Of a DNA stretch of 64,000 nt, positions 46,715 to 57,720 are shown one piece after another. Made by a program: the position numbers and the translations under genes. Each line of letters opens with the position of its first letter. Positions within the stretch are counted from its first letter, which is position 1. Source of the stretch: Podarcis raffonei (lineage: Eukaryota > Chordata > Lepidosauria > Squamata > Lacertidae); NCBI RefSeq assembly GCF_027172205.1, contig NC_070619.1:878001-942000 (forward strand), read 5' to 3'. The notes beneath the pieces were generated by a model. It saw only the letters and a list, made by a program, of their open reading frames with translations. It was not told where the DNA came from and did no database searches.

Positions 46715-47690
46715 GATCTCAGGATTATAGGGTAGGAAGGGACCCCAAGGGTCATCCAGTCCAACCCCCTGCAAAGCAGGAATCTCAGCTAAAGCATCCC
46801 AGACAGAGCACCCTGGCAGATGGTCAAACAACCTCCACTTATGAACCTCCAAGGAAGGAGAGTCCGCCACCTCCTTTCCATGGTAGAAAAGTTCTTGCTG
46901 GCTTGCAGACAACCTCTGCATACATTCCAGTTTGCCAGCACCCTTCTTAAATTGTGGCACCCAGAATTGGACACAGGACTCCAGGTGTGGTCTCACCAAG
47001 GCAGAAGAGATCAGTTCTGTTTTTTCCCTTGATCTGAACACTAAAGGTAAAGGGACCCCTGACCATTAGTCCAGTCGTGACCTACTCTGGGGTTATGGCG
47101 CTCATCTCGCTGAGGAAGCCGGCATACAGCTTCCGGGTCATGTGGCCAGCATGACTAAGCCGCTTCTGGCGAACCAGAGCAGCGCACGGAAACACCGTTC
47201 ACCTTCCCGCCGGAGCAGTACCTATTTATCTACTTGCACTTTGACGTGCTTTCGAACTGCTAGGTTGGCAGGAGCAGGGACCGAGCAACGGGAGCTCACC
47301 CCGTCGCGGGGATTCGAACCGCCAAACTTCTGATCGGCAAGCCCTAGGCTCTGTGGTTTAGACCACTGCGCCACCCGCGTCCCTTGATCTGAACACTATG
47401 CTTCTCTTTATACAGCCTAGAAGAGCACTCACTTTTTCTGCTGCTGCATCACCCTGTGGACTACTCGTGTTCAGCTTGTGGTCCACCAAGACCCCCAGAG
47501 ATCCTCTTCACAGGCCCTGCTAGTAAGCCAGGTGTCCCCCTTCCTATATTTTTGCACCTGGTTCTTCTTGCCCAAGTGCCAAACCTGACATCTGTCCCGA
47601 CTAAAATTCATTTGTTAGCTTGCGCCCAGGTCTGCAATGTGTTATGGTCATTTTGAATCTCCTGTGACCCCTCCTAGTTTGGTGTCCCCT
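46715..47690 (-). repeat. CR1 LINE 3' part, split by a SINE
   Basis: 46715-47043 and 47381-47690 are one minus-strand CR1 (frames [20 protein letters not shown] and the matching upstream segment), interrupted by the SINE at 47044-47383. Confidence 0.8.
47044..47383 (-). repeat. tRNA-derived SINE (Sauria type) inside CR1
   Basis: Same family as 25430-25786. Target duplication of up to 18 bp, CCCTTGATCTGAACACTA, at 47026-47043 and 47381-47398. Younger than the host CR1. Confidence 0.88.
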
Positions 47691-47904
47691 CAATTCATTT
47701 TTTTCCAATTTAATTTTTATCAAGTTTCAACATTTTAAACATATACAGTTTTATTCTCAGATGAGCCAAGAGTCATAAATCAGTTTCAAAGAATAGCCAT
47801 CTCTTTGGCTTTCTCCGCCTTTGTCTATGCAGGTCGCTCAAATAATACATTTTGTAACTGTGGTTACCTGAGCTCAGTCACTGCGCAGGCAAGTGGAACA
47901 GAGT
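47691..47904. other. Intergenic stretch, nothing recognised
   Basis: AT-rich; no feature recognised. Confidence 0.4.
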
Positions 47905-48057
47905 ATGGGATGGCTCAATTGGTAGAGCAGGAGACTCAATTTCAGGGTCGTGGGTTCGAGCCCTGCTTTGGGCAAAATATTCCTGCATTGCAGGGGGTTG
48001 GACTGGATGACCCTCAGGGTTCCCACCATCTTTGCAATTCTATGATTCTGTGATTCT
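47905..48057 (+). repeat. SINE: tRNA-Lys head with CR1 tail (best copy)
   Basis: GATGGCTCAATTGGTAGAGC (A box), CAGGAGACTCAATTTCAGGG, TCGTGGGTTCGAGCC (B box), TTGGGCAAAATATTCC, then a full CR1 terminus ending in ATTCTATGATTCTGTGATTC. Very close to tRNA-Lys(CTT) along its head. Confidence 0.85.
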
Positions 48058-49295
48058 TTACAAATCCTCCATGAATCGCCAACAGAGACTTAATTACAGA
48101 CTTATGATCCCAAGTAGAAGTTATCCACTCACAATTTAATCTTAATTCTTTGCTGCTGCTGATTTTTGAGTCACTTTCCCCAATAATGCTGTTTGCCAAA
48201 TTGCATCGTACTATGGTTCGTCCTTGTCATGATTCTGACCCTCCCCCCCTCCCCGGTCCTGCCAATTGCACTCTCGCAGCAGTTAAAAGATGTGTTATTT
48301 CTAAAGTTTTAATCTATTGTGATTTGCACACTTTCTGCAGGTTTTAAATTATTATTATTTATGACATTTACTGGTATATACTGTTGTTCATCTGAGGATC
48401 GCAGGGCGGCGTACAATATAAAAACAGAAAATTACATAGCAAAGTAACAAATGAAAACAGCACGCTGCCCCACCCCGTTTAAAAGGCAACAGATGGTTTA
48501 ATAAGCCAAATTAAATTTTTAGTGATAACATTATCATTTCATCTTCCTTGCAAACCGCTTTCCCTTTACAACCAACTGGCAGATAAATTGTATGAAATAA
48601 CAATTTATAAAGTCTGTTTTCTTTCCCCCCTTTATTCCCCCCCCTTTGCTACATATTGTTGCAACATTATTATTATTTATTCCATTTATATACCCTTTTA
48701 TCAAAAGATCCCAGGGTAATATTGCACCAGTCATAAAAACATGATAAAAAGCATGATAAACACGAATACTGTCAGAGAACTGTAGAGTGCATTTATTCAT
48801 TTATTTACTACTACTATTATTTTTCCAAAACGGGGTGGGGAGAAGACAAAATTGGACCCTGTGGGTCCAGCGAGGGGAAATTAAGCCGCCCAGGTGTTGC
48901 CTGGGAGATCTGGTTCCCTTCCTCCACGCCCTTGAGATTATTCCTCTTTTCTCTCTCTCTCGCTCAAACACACACCTGTAATCTTATCAGGCTCTCCTTC
49001 CACAAAGCCAGGCAGCACCTCGCTCTGCTTCCCCCCTTCCTTTTTGGGGTGCTTGGAGCCGACCTTGCTCTGGGCGTGGGGGTACCTTCAAGCCCCGCCC
49101 CTTGGCGTGCCTGGCCCCGCCCCTTACCTGCCCAGGTGAGTCAGGCTACCAGGTGCGCGAGGCAGGCGGACTCTTTGCCGGAGTCCTGCAAGGCGGAGAG
49201 GAGGCTCAGTCTCTGGGTGAGTCCATTCAGAAGCCTTGGTGCTTTGGGGGGGGGGCAAAAAACCCAATTAGAATTAGGATGTGTGTCTGTAGAGT
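48058..49295. other. Intergenic stretch with LINE tails
   Basis: Minus-strand retroposon tails lie at about 48345-48440 (ATATACTGTTGTTCATCTGA) and 48665-48760 (CATTTATATACCCTTTTATC). 48900-49295 is GC-rich with no recognised exon. Confidence 0.45.
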
Positions 49296-49392
49296 ATTGT
49301 ATTTTAATATTCTGTTGGAAGCCGCCCAGAGTGGCTGGGGAAACCCACCCAGATGGGCAGGGTATAAATAATATATTATTATTATTATTCTC
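49296..49392 (+). repeat. L2 LINE 3' end with (ATT)n tail
   Basis: TTTTAATATTCTGTTGGAAG, CCGCCCAGAGTGGCTGGGG, GGGCAGGGTATAAATAAT, then ATT repeats. Confidence 0.8.
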
Positions 49393-50635
49393 CAGATAAG
49401 CACAATAAACCCATGATAAAGAAATATTGTCACAGCAGGTTCAAAGCAGCGTTAGGCTGGACTTTGTCTCTGAACTTGTTGATCCAAAACGTTGCCAAAA
49501 AAATAAATAAATCTATTTCCTCCCCATTAACACGCAGGGCTGGTTGTAATTATTATCTTACTCAGAGTTTCCAGATTTTTCTCAGCCCATTCAGGTGTAG
49601 TGGGACATGTGCTTTTTTCCCTTCCAGTTTTTAGCTGTTATAATCTTAAGCACTTTTAAGCTATTATAACCTTAGCGTTTACCTTTTAGCTATTGCTTTA
49701 TAATCTTAGTGTTTGCTTTTTAGCTATTATAAAATTTTTTCCGCTGTTAAACACTATTTCTGGATGAAGATTTAAAAAAAAAAACTGGCAAGAGTTAAAT
49801 GGTATAAAAAGTAAATAATCCAAAAAATGAAGAGTCATACTGAGCAGTAAACAGGCACAGCGGTGATCAGCCCTGCAGGGATTGAGGTCCTCCGTGCGGC
49901 ACTGGTTTGGGGCCTCTGGGAGTTGTAGTTTGGAAGAGCTAGAAGAGACTGGCGCCCTGCAGGCTGTTCCAGAAGATGCTTTCATTTATTCTTATGTATT
50001 TATTTATATGCCACATGAAAGGGACTCAAGGCAGCTGACATATAAAAGCAAGAACTGCATTTTTTGGGGGGGTCATTAAAAAGCAGTTAAACATTGATAG
50101 ACATAAGACTATCTATATCTATAAAATCTGTTTTAAATAGAAACAGCAGCTACTTTTCATTAAAGCAGTCAGCTCCCCAAAGACTGTTGGAACAAGGAAA
50201 TCGTCAGCCAGGAAGGATCTGGGCTGTTTTCCTGAGGAAGGGAGTTCCAAAGATCCCAGCCAGCGAGAAGGGGGAATGTGGCTCTCTCTCTCTCTCTACA
50301 TGTGAACTGTACAACAATCCTTCGAGGAAGGCTAGACTGAGAGGCCACACAGCTGGCTCCCCAGGTCAGACCTTTCGTGGCCAGGTGGGGAGATTTGAAC
50401 CCCACAATGTCTCCAGGTAGGGCTGGAAGAGGCACCCTTCCCCCAGTCCCGGAGATCTGCTGCCGGCTGAGCTGGAAGACTCAGCAGCGTCCAGTGTTCC
50501 TGCTTATGCCAACCTTTTGTTGGGAACCAAGAGGACTAGACTCTTCCTTCATTTCTAGGGAGGACTGTAGCTCAGCAGAACATTCACTCCGCATGCAGGT
50601 ACCTGAGCTCAATCCCTTGAGGGCATCTCCAGGTT
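49393..50635. other. Intergenic stretch, nothing firm
   Basis: AT-rich, with a short module (GGGAGTTGTAGTTTGG, 49918) like those in intron 18. No gene recognised. Confidence 0.4.
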
Positions 50636-51290
50636 AGACTAAAACCATGGAGAGCTGCTCCTTTCTTGTCACTTGAAGTCCTACTCTCTGGAGCAGGAGA
50701 AACCAAGCTTGCTCCACCTTCCTTGAGGCAGCCCTTTAGATGTTTGAAGATGGCTCTCCTATCTCCTCTCAGTCTCCTCTTTCCCAGGCTAAACATACCC
50801 AGCTCCTTCAACTGTTCCTCATCAGGCTTGCTTTCCAGTCCCTTGATCATCTTGGCCTCCCTCCTCTGCACACCTTCCTGCTTGTCAACATCCTTCCTAA
50901 ATTGTGGTGCCCAGAACTGGACACAGGATTCCAGGTGTGACCTGACCAAGGCAGAATAGAGTGGCACTGTGACTTCTCTTGATCTGGAAACTAGACTTGT
51001 GGATGCAGCCTAGAATGGCATTAGCTTTTTTTGCTGCGGCATCACACTGAGGACTCATGTTCAGCTTGTGGTCCACCAAGACCCCTTAATCCTTTTCACA
51101 TGGACTCTCCTTCCTTGGAGGTTTTTAAGCACAGGTTGGGTGGCCATCTGTCATGGATGCTTGAGCTGAGATTCCTGCATTGGGGTCCCTTCCAACTCTA
51201 CCATTCTATGATTCTACTGGCAAGGCAGGTGTCCCCCATCTTATATTTGTGCATCTCGTTCTTCCTGCCTAAGTGCAGAACCTGACATTT
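50636..51290 (-). repeat. CR1 ORF2 3' part
   Basis: A minus frame reads [20 protein letters not shown] ... [21 protein letters not shown] plus-oriented CR1 3' piece (51105-51215) lies inside it. Confidence 0.8.
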
Positions 51291-51651
51291 TCCCTCTGGA
51301 GATGCTTTGGTCTCTAGTGGGGAACAAACCCCTCATGAGACGACCAGGCTGTCAGGTTTGCACTCTCTCCATCTAAATCCAGGCCTAAATATGTGAATAA
51401 ATCAAATTTATAAGCTGCAACAGCCTAGAATAGCATGGGCGTTTTTTATTTTTCATGCTCCTCTGCCCTCCAGAGTCCGAGGTAGCAATGCTTCTGGAAA
51501 CCAGGAGGGGAGAGTTGCTCTAGCACTCCAATTCTGCTTATGGGGTTTCCCAAAAGTGGCAAAAGGTCGGCCGCTGTGAGAACAGAATGCTGGACTAGAA
51601 GGGCCATTTCCCTGATCCAGCAGGGTTCTTGTACTCTGGTAGAACCTTATT
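51291..51651. repeat. CR1-related fragments
   Basis: 51480-51610 matches the CR1-related 3' family (plus). 51597-51646 is a direct copy of 51946-51995 (shared CCCTGATCCAGCAGGGTTCT and continuation) at the edge of duplication arm B. Confidence 0.6.
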
Positions 51652-52369
51652 GCTTGGGAGGGATACGCAAAGGTCCTCTAGTCCAACAAGGGAGGAATCT
51701 TTTTGCCCAACATGTCTTGAACCCACGACCCTGAGATTAAGTCTCTCATGCTCAAGCAAACAGCAATAAAACAACTTGGTATCTGAAAAACAGTTAAAAG
51801 CCTTCTTAAAACAGGGGATCCTTTTAGCCCTTGTGCAGCTATGATTCCCAACTTCCTTAGCAAACGAGTTCCTAGGATTCAGAGGCAGAGACTTCTGGTG
51901 GAATTGCATTTGCCTTTTTCGCTGTGAGAAAGGAATGCTGGACTAGGTGGGCCATTTCCCTGATCCAGCAGGGTTCTTGTACTCTGGTAGAACCTCCAGG
52001 GCCAGAAGCAGTCTATCTCCATTCCCCAGTCCTTGGGGACATTTGGCCACTGGGAGGACAGGGTGCTGGACTAGGTGGGCTGCTTCACCCCCTTTTTGGC
52101 TCCTGCTACACTTGGGGTCCCCCCCGACCCCTGGATTCCAGCTGCCTTCTTGCTGAGCTAGACCATTCGTGGAACAGTAGAGGTGGGAGGGACCCCAGGG
52201 GTCATCCAGCCCAACCCCCTGCCCTGGTTCCTATCTAGCTGAGATTTGTGGAGGCAGCGGTGGCGCAGTGGTTAGAGTGCTGGACCAGGGAGGGACCAGG
52301 GTCCCAATCTCCCTGCTCAGTGCTCATTGGGCGATGATGCCTTGGGGGCCAGTCGCTCACTCTCAGCCT
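51652..52369 (-). repeat. Segmental duplication arm B (inverted partner 41847-43030)
   Basis: See arm A. About eight differences in 718 bases were seen by eye, and it lacks the 467-bp segment 42075-42541 of arm A. The two arms enclose FCHO1 exons 26-28. Confidence 0.9.
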
Positions 52370-52904
52370 GACTTTGAGAACCTGTTCACAACTAGGAATA
52401 GCAGCTAGATTATCAGAACTATACAACTGGAATCTCAGGGTCATGGGTTTGAGTCCCACGTTGGGTGATAGATTCCTGCATTGCAGGGGGTTGGGCTAGA
52501 TGACCCTCGGGGACCCCTTCCATTCTGATGATTCTGCGTGAAACGGCTGACCTCCTCTCCACACAGCCCTGCCCTGGGTGGACCTCGCCTCATTTTTGGC
52601 CACCTTGGATTGAGTCCAAAGAGGCTGATGGCAATTTCCACCTGCAAAGAAACCAGCTTAGCTGCATTCTGAGCTAGCAGAATGTCCTGGGCTGGATTTC
52701 TCTTGGGGCCAGTTTTGTGTGCAATGCAGAGGCGAATGCCGTGCAGCGGGTGTGCTTGGAATGTGACTTGAGGTGGGGTCTGCCCGATGAGGGAGGGGTC
52801 CCATTTTTGACGCTGCCTCTGGTTTGGTTGCAGCCCTGCAACCTTCCACTGGTGACAGAAGAACCACCTGATGGGATCAGGCCAGCTCCTGCTCACACAG
52901 GTGC
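52370..52904. other. Intergenic with tRNA-Lys/CR1 SINE
   Basis: 52425-52545 is a plus SINE (GGAATCTCAGGGTCATGGG, TTTGAGTCCCACGTTGGG, CR1 terminus). The rest is unrecognised. Confidence 0.55.
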
Positions 52905-53480
52905 TCAGAGTTAAGCTGTGGAACTCCCTGCCACAGGAGTGGCCACCAACTTAACATGACTTTCAAAGAGGATTGGCCAAATCCATGGAGGAGGAGAGGG
53001 CTATCGATGGCTCCTAGCCAGGGTGGCTGTGCTCCACAGTCAGAGGCAATGTATACTCCTGAATCCCAGTGCCTGGCATCCCCAGGAGGGGAGAGGGCAC
53101 TTTTTCTGGAATCCTGCTTGCAGGGCATCTGTGAGAACAGGATGCTGGACAGACTTTTGGAACCTCCAGGTCCAGGGACAGCCTATCTGGATTCCTCAGT
53201 TCTTAGGGATCTCCAGCCCCTGAGAAGACAGGCGTATTGAATCATAGAAGTGCAGAGCTGGAAGGAACTCTGAGGATCATCTCATCCAACCCCCTGCAAG
53301 GCAGGAATTGTTAGCAGGGAGAATCATAGAAATGTGGAGTTGGAAGGGACCCTGAGGGTCATCCAGCCCAACCCCCTGCAAGGCCGGAATCTCAGCTAAA
53401 GCATCCCAGACAGAGGGCCACCCAACCTCCAAGAAAGGAGACTCCACCACTTCTCATGGGAGTCTGTTCCACTGTCGATC
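52905..53480. repeat. CR1-related fragment (+) and two CR1 3' modules (-)
   Basis: 52915-53235 is plus (GGAACTCCCTGCCACAGG, GAGAACAGGATGCTGGAC). 53240-53310 and 53322-53440 are minus CR1 modules in tandem (CTGGAAGGAACTCTGAGG; GTTGGAAGGGACCCTGAGGG). Confidence 0.7.
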
Positions 53481-54230
53481 AGTTCTTGCTGTTGCAAATA
53501 AGGAAGAGACACTCCCTGCGTTTCCAAGAAATGGCTGGCTGTGGAAGCATTACAACGAAAGACTTTGAGGCAGAGTGGTGCCTTCAAAATTATAGGCAGG
53601 GCTCCGTCTGCCAGCTTCATTGTTTCCTTCATTTGGTGCAGGGATTTTATTTTCCGGATAAACAGGCCTCTGTTTTTGCACCTACATGCAGACCTCTTTT
53701 CATTGTTCTCTGAGACATGGAGAAAAAGGGAAAGCGGGACATTCTGGGGTCAAGAGGGAAACTGGGACAGCTTTTGTAGTTCTGGAACTGTCCCTGGGAA
53801 ACTGGGACCCTGGAGGGTCTGCAACTGCCTCAATGGGGCAAGACCTACTGGGGAGAGTTGCTCATTAGGCCTCAGTGCAAAGCAACTTCTGGCGTTCCAT
53901 TCAAACCCACCCTTTTTCCCAAAAGCATGAGGTCTAGAAACTTGGCTCCTGCAGAAGTCCTCAGGTTCAATCCTGAAATCTGCCGGAAAGCCACTGCAGG
54001 GTCATCTAGTCCACAATCCACCCTGACTGGTAAATGACGCGGCTCCCTGTGTTTTGATGAGTGAAGCACCCTGAGATAAATATATATCAAAGAGAGCATT
54101 TCCCAACTGGTCTGGAGTCAGTTTGTGCCTTAGCAAAGTCGATGCAGGAAACTGAGTTATTAATGCCTTCCGGAAATTGTCGGAGGTTGCAAAACAGAGG
54201 TTGGGGGGCCACCTGCCAGGGATTCTCTAC
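53481..54230. other. Intergenic stretch; dispersed repeat near 53800
   Basis: 53800-53875 (GGGTCTGCAACTGCCTCAAT ... ACTACTGGGG-like) resembles 59805-59885. The rest is unrecognised. Confidence 0.4.
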
Positions 54231-54235
54231 CTGCT

Positions 54236-54310
54236 TCCTGCATGGCAGGGGGTTGGACTGGATGACCCTCGGGGTCCCCTCCAATTCTATGACTCCATTT
54301 CACCATCCTG
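54236..54310 (+). repeat. CR1 3'-end module
   Basis: CATGGCAGGGGGTTGGACTG, GATGACCCTCGGGGTCCCC, ATTCTATGACTCC. Confidence 0.75.
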
Positions 54311-54515
54311 AAAGGATTTTTAAAGTTTCTTTTCTTTTTCTTTTTTTGCCTTTTGGGAATTTGTTCCTTGCTGCCTTTGCACTTTGAAACGTCTCTGGGC
54401 TGCTGGGAGATATTGCCAGATAAGGACTCCTTTAATTGGAGCCTGTGGCTTGGAGAAAGCAAACAGGGAGATAGCAAGCGCTTGGCACCAGGGGCTCTGC
54501 GGGACTTGTTGCCAC

Positions 54516-54553
<38 letters not shown>
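54516..54553 (+). repeat. (CA)n microsatellite
   Basis: About 18 AC units. Confidence 0.95.
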
Positions 54554-54556
<3 letters not shown>

Positions 54557-55160
54557 ACCAAGTCTTGGCTGGGAAGGAGGAAGAGGATCTAGGAATACAG
54601 TGGTACCTCGGGTTAAGTACTTAATTCATTCCGGAGGTCCGTACTTAACCTGAAACTGTTCTTAACCTGAAGCACCACTTTAGCTAATGGGGTCTCCCAC
54701 TGCTGCCGCGCTGCCGGAGCCCGATTTCTGTTCTTATCCTGAAGCAAAGTTCTTAACTATTTCTGGGTTAGCGGAGCCTGTAACCTGAAGCGTATGTAAC
54801 CTGAAGCGTATGTTGTTACAGTAAAGACACCAACCAGAGTAAATTGGAGCAAATCAGCAGCCTGTAGGCTTGGCCTTTATTGATCTGTTGCAACAGGGTG
54901 CTCCCCTCACTTGCAGGAGAGAGGAAAGACACAGAAAAATGGTGTGCAAGGCCTTATAAAAACTTTTGAAATTCCCACCCTGTAGATCAAGCCCACCCCC
55001 AGAAACATCATGCATACATCACAGAAAGGAGGGGTTGGGGGAGGGGTGGTGGTGGTAACCTGAGTGTCCTGTCACCTGGCTGGTTCCCTTCTCCCTCTCC
55101 CCATGAGTCATTTTCAGAAGACAAAAGGTAGTTTCCTGCCCCCTGAGGGGGAATCCAATC

Positions 55161-55624
55161 ACTGTTCTTTTGTTATTTTGTTGTTGTTGTTTAGTCGTGT
55201 CCGACTCTTCGTGACCCCATGGACCAGAGAACGCCAGGCACCTCTGTCCTCCACTGCCTCCCGCAGTTTGGTCAAACTCATGCTGGTAACCTCGAAAACA
55301 CTATCCAACCATCTCGTCCTCTGTCGCCCCCTTCTCCTTGTGCCCTCCATCTTTCCCAGCATCAGTGTCTTCTACAGGGAGTCTTCTCTTCTCATGAGGT
55401 GGCCAAAGTACTGGAGCCTTAGCTTCACAATCTGTCCTTCCAGTGAGCACTCAGGGCTGATTTCATTAAGAATGGATGCGTTTGAGCTTCTTGCAGTCCA
55501 TGGGACTCTCAAGAGTCTTCTCCATCACCATAATTCAAAAGCATCAATTCTTCGGCGATCAGCCGTGTTGAATCCACTCGTGTATGCAGTGTTGATGGTC
55601 TTCTGTCTGAGACCATCAGGGTTG
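55161..55624 (-). repeat. Bov-B (RTE) LINE 3' fragment
   Basis: A minus frame reads MLGKMEGTRRRGRQRTRWLD ... LTKLREAVEDRGAWRSLVHG VTKSRTRLN, the Bov-B reverse-transcriptase C-terminus, and ends in a (GTT)n/(AAC)n simple tail at 55162-55190. 5' truncated. Confidence 0.88.
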
Positions 55625-55739
55625 GCATAGCAACTGGGCAGGGCTCCTGTGTATGTACCGGTATGGTCAAGGATTATGGCTGCCCTGTATCAAACCTTCC
55701 CCATTTTGTAGTCCTTCCTTCATGGAGTAAAATAAAAGT

Positions 55740-56102
55740 AAAAGGTAAAGGTAAAGGTACCCCTGCCCGTACGGGCCAGTCTTGCCAGACTCTAGGGTTG
55801 TGCGCCCATCTCACTCTATAGGCCGGGAGCCAGTGCTGTCCGAAGACACTTCCGGGTCACGTGGCCAGCGTGACAAGCTGCATCTGGCGAGCCAGCGCAG
55901 CACACGGAACGCCGTTATCTTCCCGCTGGTAAGCGGTCCCTATTTATCTACTTGCACCCGGGGGTGCTTTCGAACTGCTAGGTGGGCAGGCGCTGGGACC
56001 AAGCGACGGGAGTGCACCCCGCCGCGGGGATTCGAACCGCCGACCTTTCGATCGGCAAGTCCTAGGCGCTGAGGCTTTTACCCACAGCGCCACCCACATC
56101 CT
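55740..56102 (-). repeat. tRNA-derived SINE (Sauria type, divergent subfamily)
   Basis: Body as in the other copies but with many differences (CCCGTACGGGCCAGTCTTGC). 12-bp target duplication TAAAATAAAAGT at 55728-55739 and 56103-56114. Confidence 0.82.
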
Positions 56103-56283
56103 TAAAATAAAAGTGGAACAGTGCAAATCCGATTTATGGTTGATTTTCTATGAATTTATAAAGAAGCGTAGCATATGTAGTGTGTGAGTGTGTGTGAAGT
56201 TTGTACAAACTGAATGATGGGGGGGGGGGTTTCCTGCTACATGTAACCTGAGGTACCACTGTAATTATAACCGCAGGTCAGAG

Positions 56284-56546
56284 AAAAGGAAACTAAGGGA
56301 AGAAGAGGAGTTTGGATTTGATGTCCCGCTTTATCACTACCCTAGAGTCTCAAAGCGGCTCACATTCTCCTTTCCCTTCCTCCCCACAACAAACACTCTG
56401 TGAGGTGAGTGGGGCTGAGAGACTTCAGAGAAGTGTGACTGGCCCAAGGTCACCCAGCAGCTGCAGGTGGAGGAGCGGAGACGCGAACCCGGTTCCCCAG
56501 ATTAGGAGTCTACTGCTCTTAACCACTACACCACACTGGCTCTCAA
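56284..56546 (-). repeat. CORE-SINE (MIR-like)
   Basis: On minus: head GTGTGGTGTAGTGGTTAAG and GAACCGGGTTCGCGTC (tRNA-like boxes), core GGGTGACCTTGGGCCAGTCA (MIR/CORE domain), tail GAGCCGCTTTGAGACTC. Confidence 0.8.
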
Positions 56547-56654
56547 GAGACTTAAGCTGTCTCTTGTCATGTGCGAAACTGACTTGTCCTTCAGGTGCCT
56601 TGGAGAGTCCAGAGCTGGCCTAGATGAAGAGAAGGAGAAACCCTCCAGGTGCAA

Positions 56655-56790
56655 AAGGACAAGCCTGTAGAGTTGGAAGGGACCCTGAGTGTCATCTAGA
56701 CCAACCCCCTGCAGTGGCCAAGGTGGGGCTCAAACCCATGACCCTGAGAGCAAGAGTCTCCTGCTCCAGCTACCCCCTCCATCAATGCAC
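56655..56790 (-). repeat. SINE: tRNA-Lys head with CR1 tail
   Basis: CR1 terminus (GTAGAGTTGGAAGGGACCC), then GTGGGGCTCAAACCCATGAC, CCTGAGAGCAAGAGTCTCCT on +. Confidence 0.7.
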
Positions 56791-56876
56791 AGTTCAGGGC
56801 TACAAAGAATGGTGTTGCGATCAGTATTACAGCATTATTGTATGTTGTTTGTGAGTTAGGCTCATAGAGTTGGGAG

Positions 56877-57720
56877 GGACCCCTGTGTGGGTGCCTGGAG
56901 GCGGTTGGAGGATGGAATGCGGCAAACAGATTGAGGTTGGATCCTGACAAGACAGAAGTACTGTTTGGGGGGACGGGGTGGGCAGGGGTGGGGGACTCCC
57001 TGGTCCTGAATGGGGTCACTGTGCCCCTGAAGGACCAGGTGCACAGCCTGGGAGTCATTTTGGCCTCACAGCTGTCCATGGAGGTGCAGGTCTATTCTGT
57101 GTCCAGGGCAGCTGTCTACCAGGCTGTCTACCAGACCCTCCCTGCCCGCAGACTGTCTCGCCAGAGTGGTGCATGCTCTGGACTACTGCAATGCGATCTC
57201 CGAGGGGCTACCTTTGAAGGTGACGTGGAAACTACATCTAATCCAAAATGTGGCAGCTAGACTGGTGACTGGGAGTGGCTGCCAGAACCATATTACACCG
57301 GTCCTGAACTTTTAGAAGACATCTAAAGGCAACCCTGTTTAGGGAAGTTTTTAATGTCTGACGGTTTATTGTGATTTTAATATTCTGTTGGGAGCTGCCC
57401 AGAGTGGCTGGGGAAGGCCTTTGCAGATATGTTGTCGTTATTTTCTCATGACATTAGGAGCTGCCCAATTCAATGTGCTGTTTTTGATCTATAACACCTT
57501 AAACAGCTCAGGACAGCTGCCAGTTGGGATTGAGCTTGCGACCTTTCTACACGCCAAGCGAGTGCTCTGCCCACTCAACCCCGGTCCCTCGTGTGGGGCC
57601 CCCCACCTCTGGGGCTGCTGCCAAGAGCACCTCCTGCTCTAGCCATTTCGTGGAGGCGTCTCAAATCGAGAGCGGCTGGAGCAACCCAGCCAGATGGACT
57701 GGGTAGAAATAATAAAAGCA
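56877..57720 (+). repeat. L2 LINE 3' part
   Basis: Broken frames [32 protein letters not shown] and the region matching [12 protein letters not shown], then CCCTGTTTAGGGAAGTTTT and GGAGCTGCCCAGAGTGGCTG at about 57390. A second, poorer L2-like tail ends near 57715. Confidence 0.8.

Larger units (their letters stand above)
54814..56240 (-). mobile_element. Solo LTR inside the MITE, carrying a Bov-B piece and a SINE
   Basis: LTR parts are 54814-55160, about 55625-55739 and 56103-56240 (roughly 600 bp in all). On minus it ends with a TATAA-like box, an AATAAAGGCC poly(A) signal and TACTGTAACA. ATGT flanks both ends (54810-54813 and 56241-56244). No internal viral sequence remains. Confidence 0.65.
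54598..56261. mobile_element. Tigger-like MITE broken open by later insertions
   Basis: The left end CAGTGGTACCTCGGGTTAAG and right end TGTAACCTGAGGTACCACTG are inverted repeats flanked by TA (54596-54597, 56262-56263). The element's own sequence is 54598-54813 plus 56245-56261 (about 233 bp); the rest is a solo LTR with two further insertions. Confidence 0.85.

Noticed and set aside
47905-47985. A functional tRNA-Lys gene
   Set aside because: The head is fused to a CR1 tail, repeated many times in decayed form, and its acceptor stem does not close; it is a SINE head.
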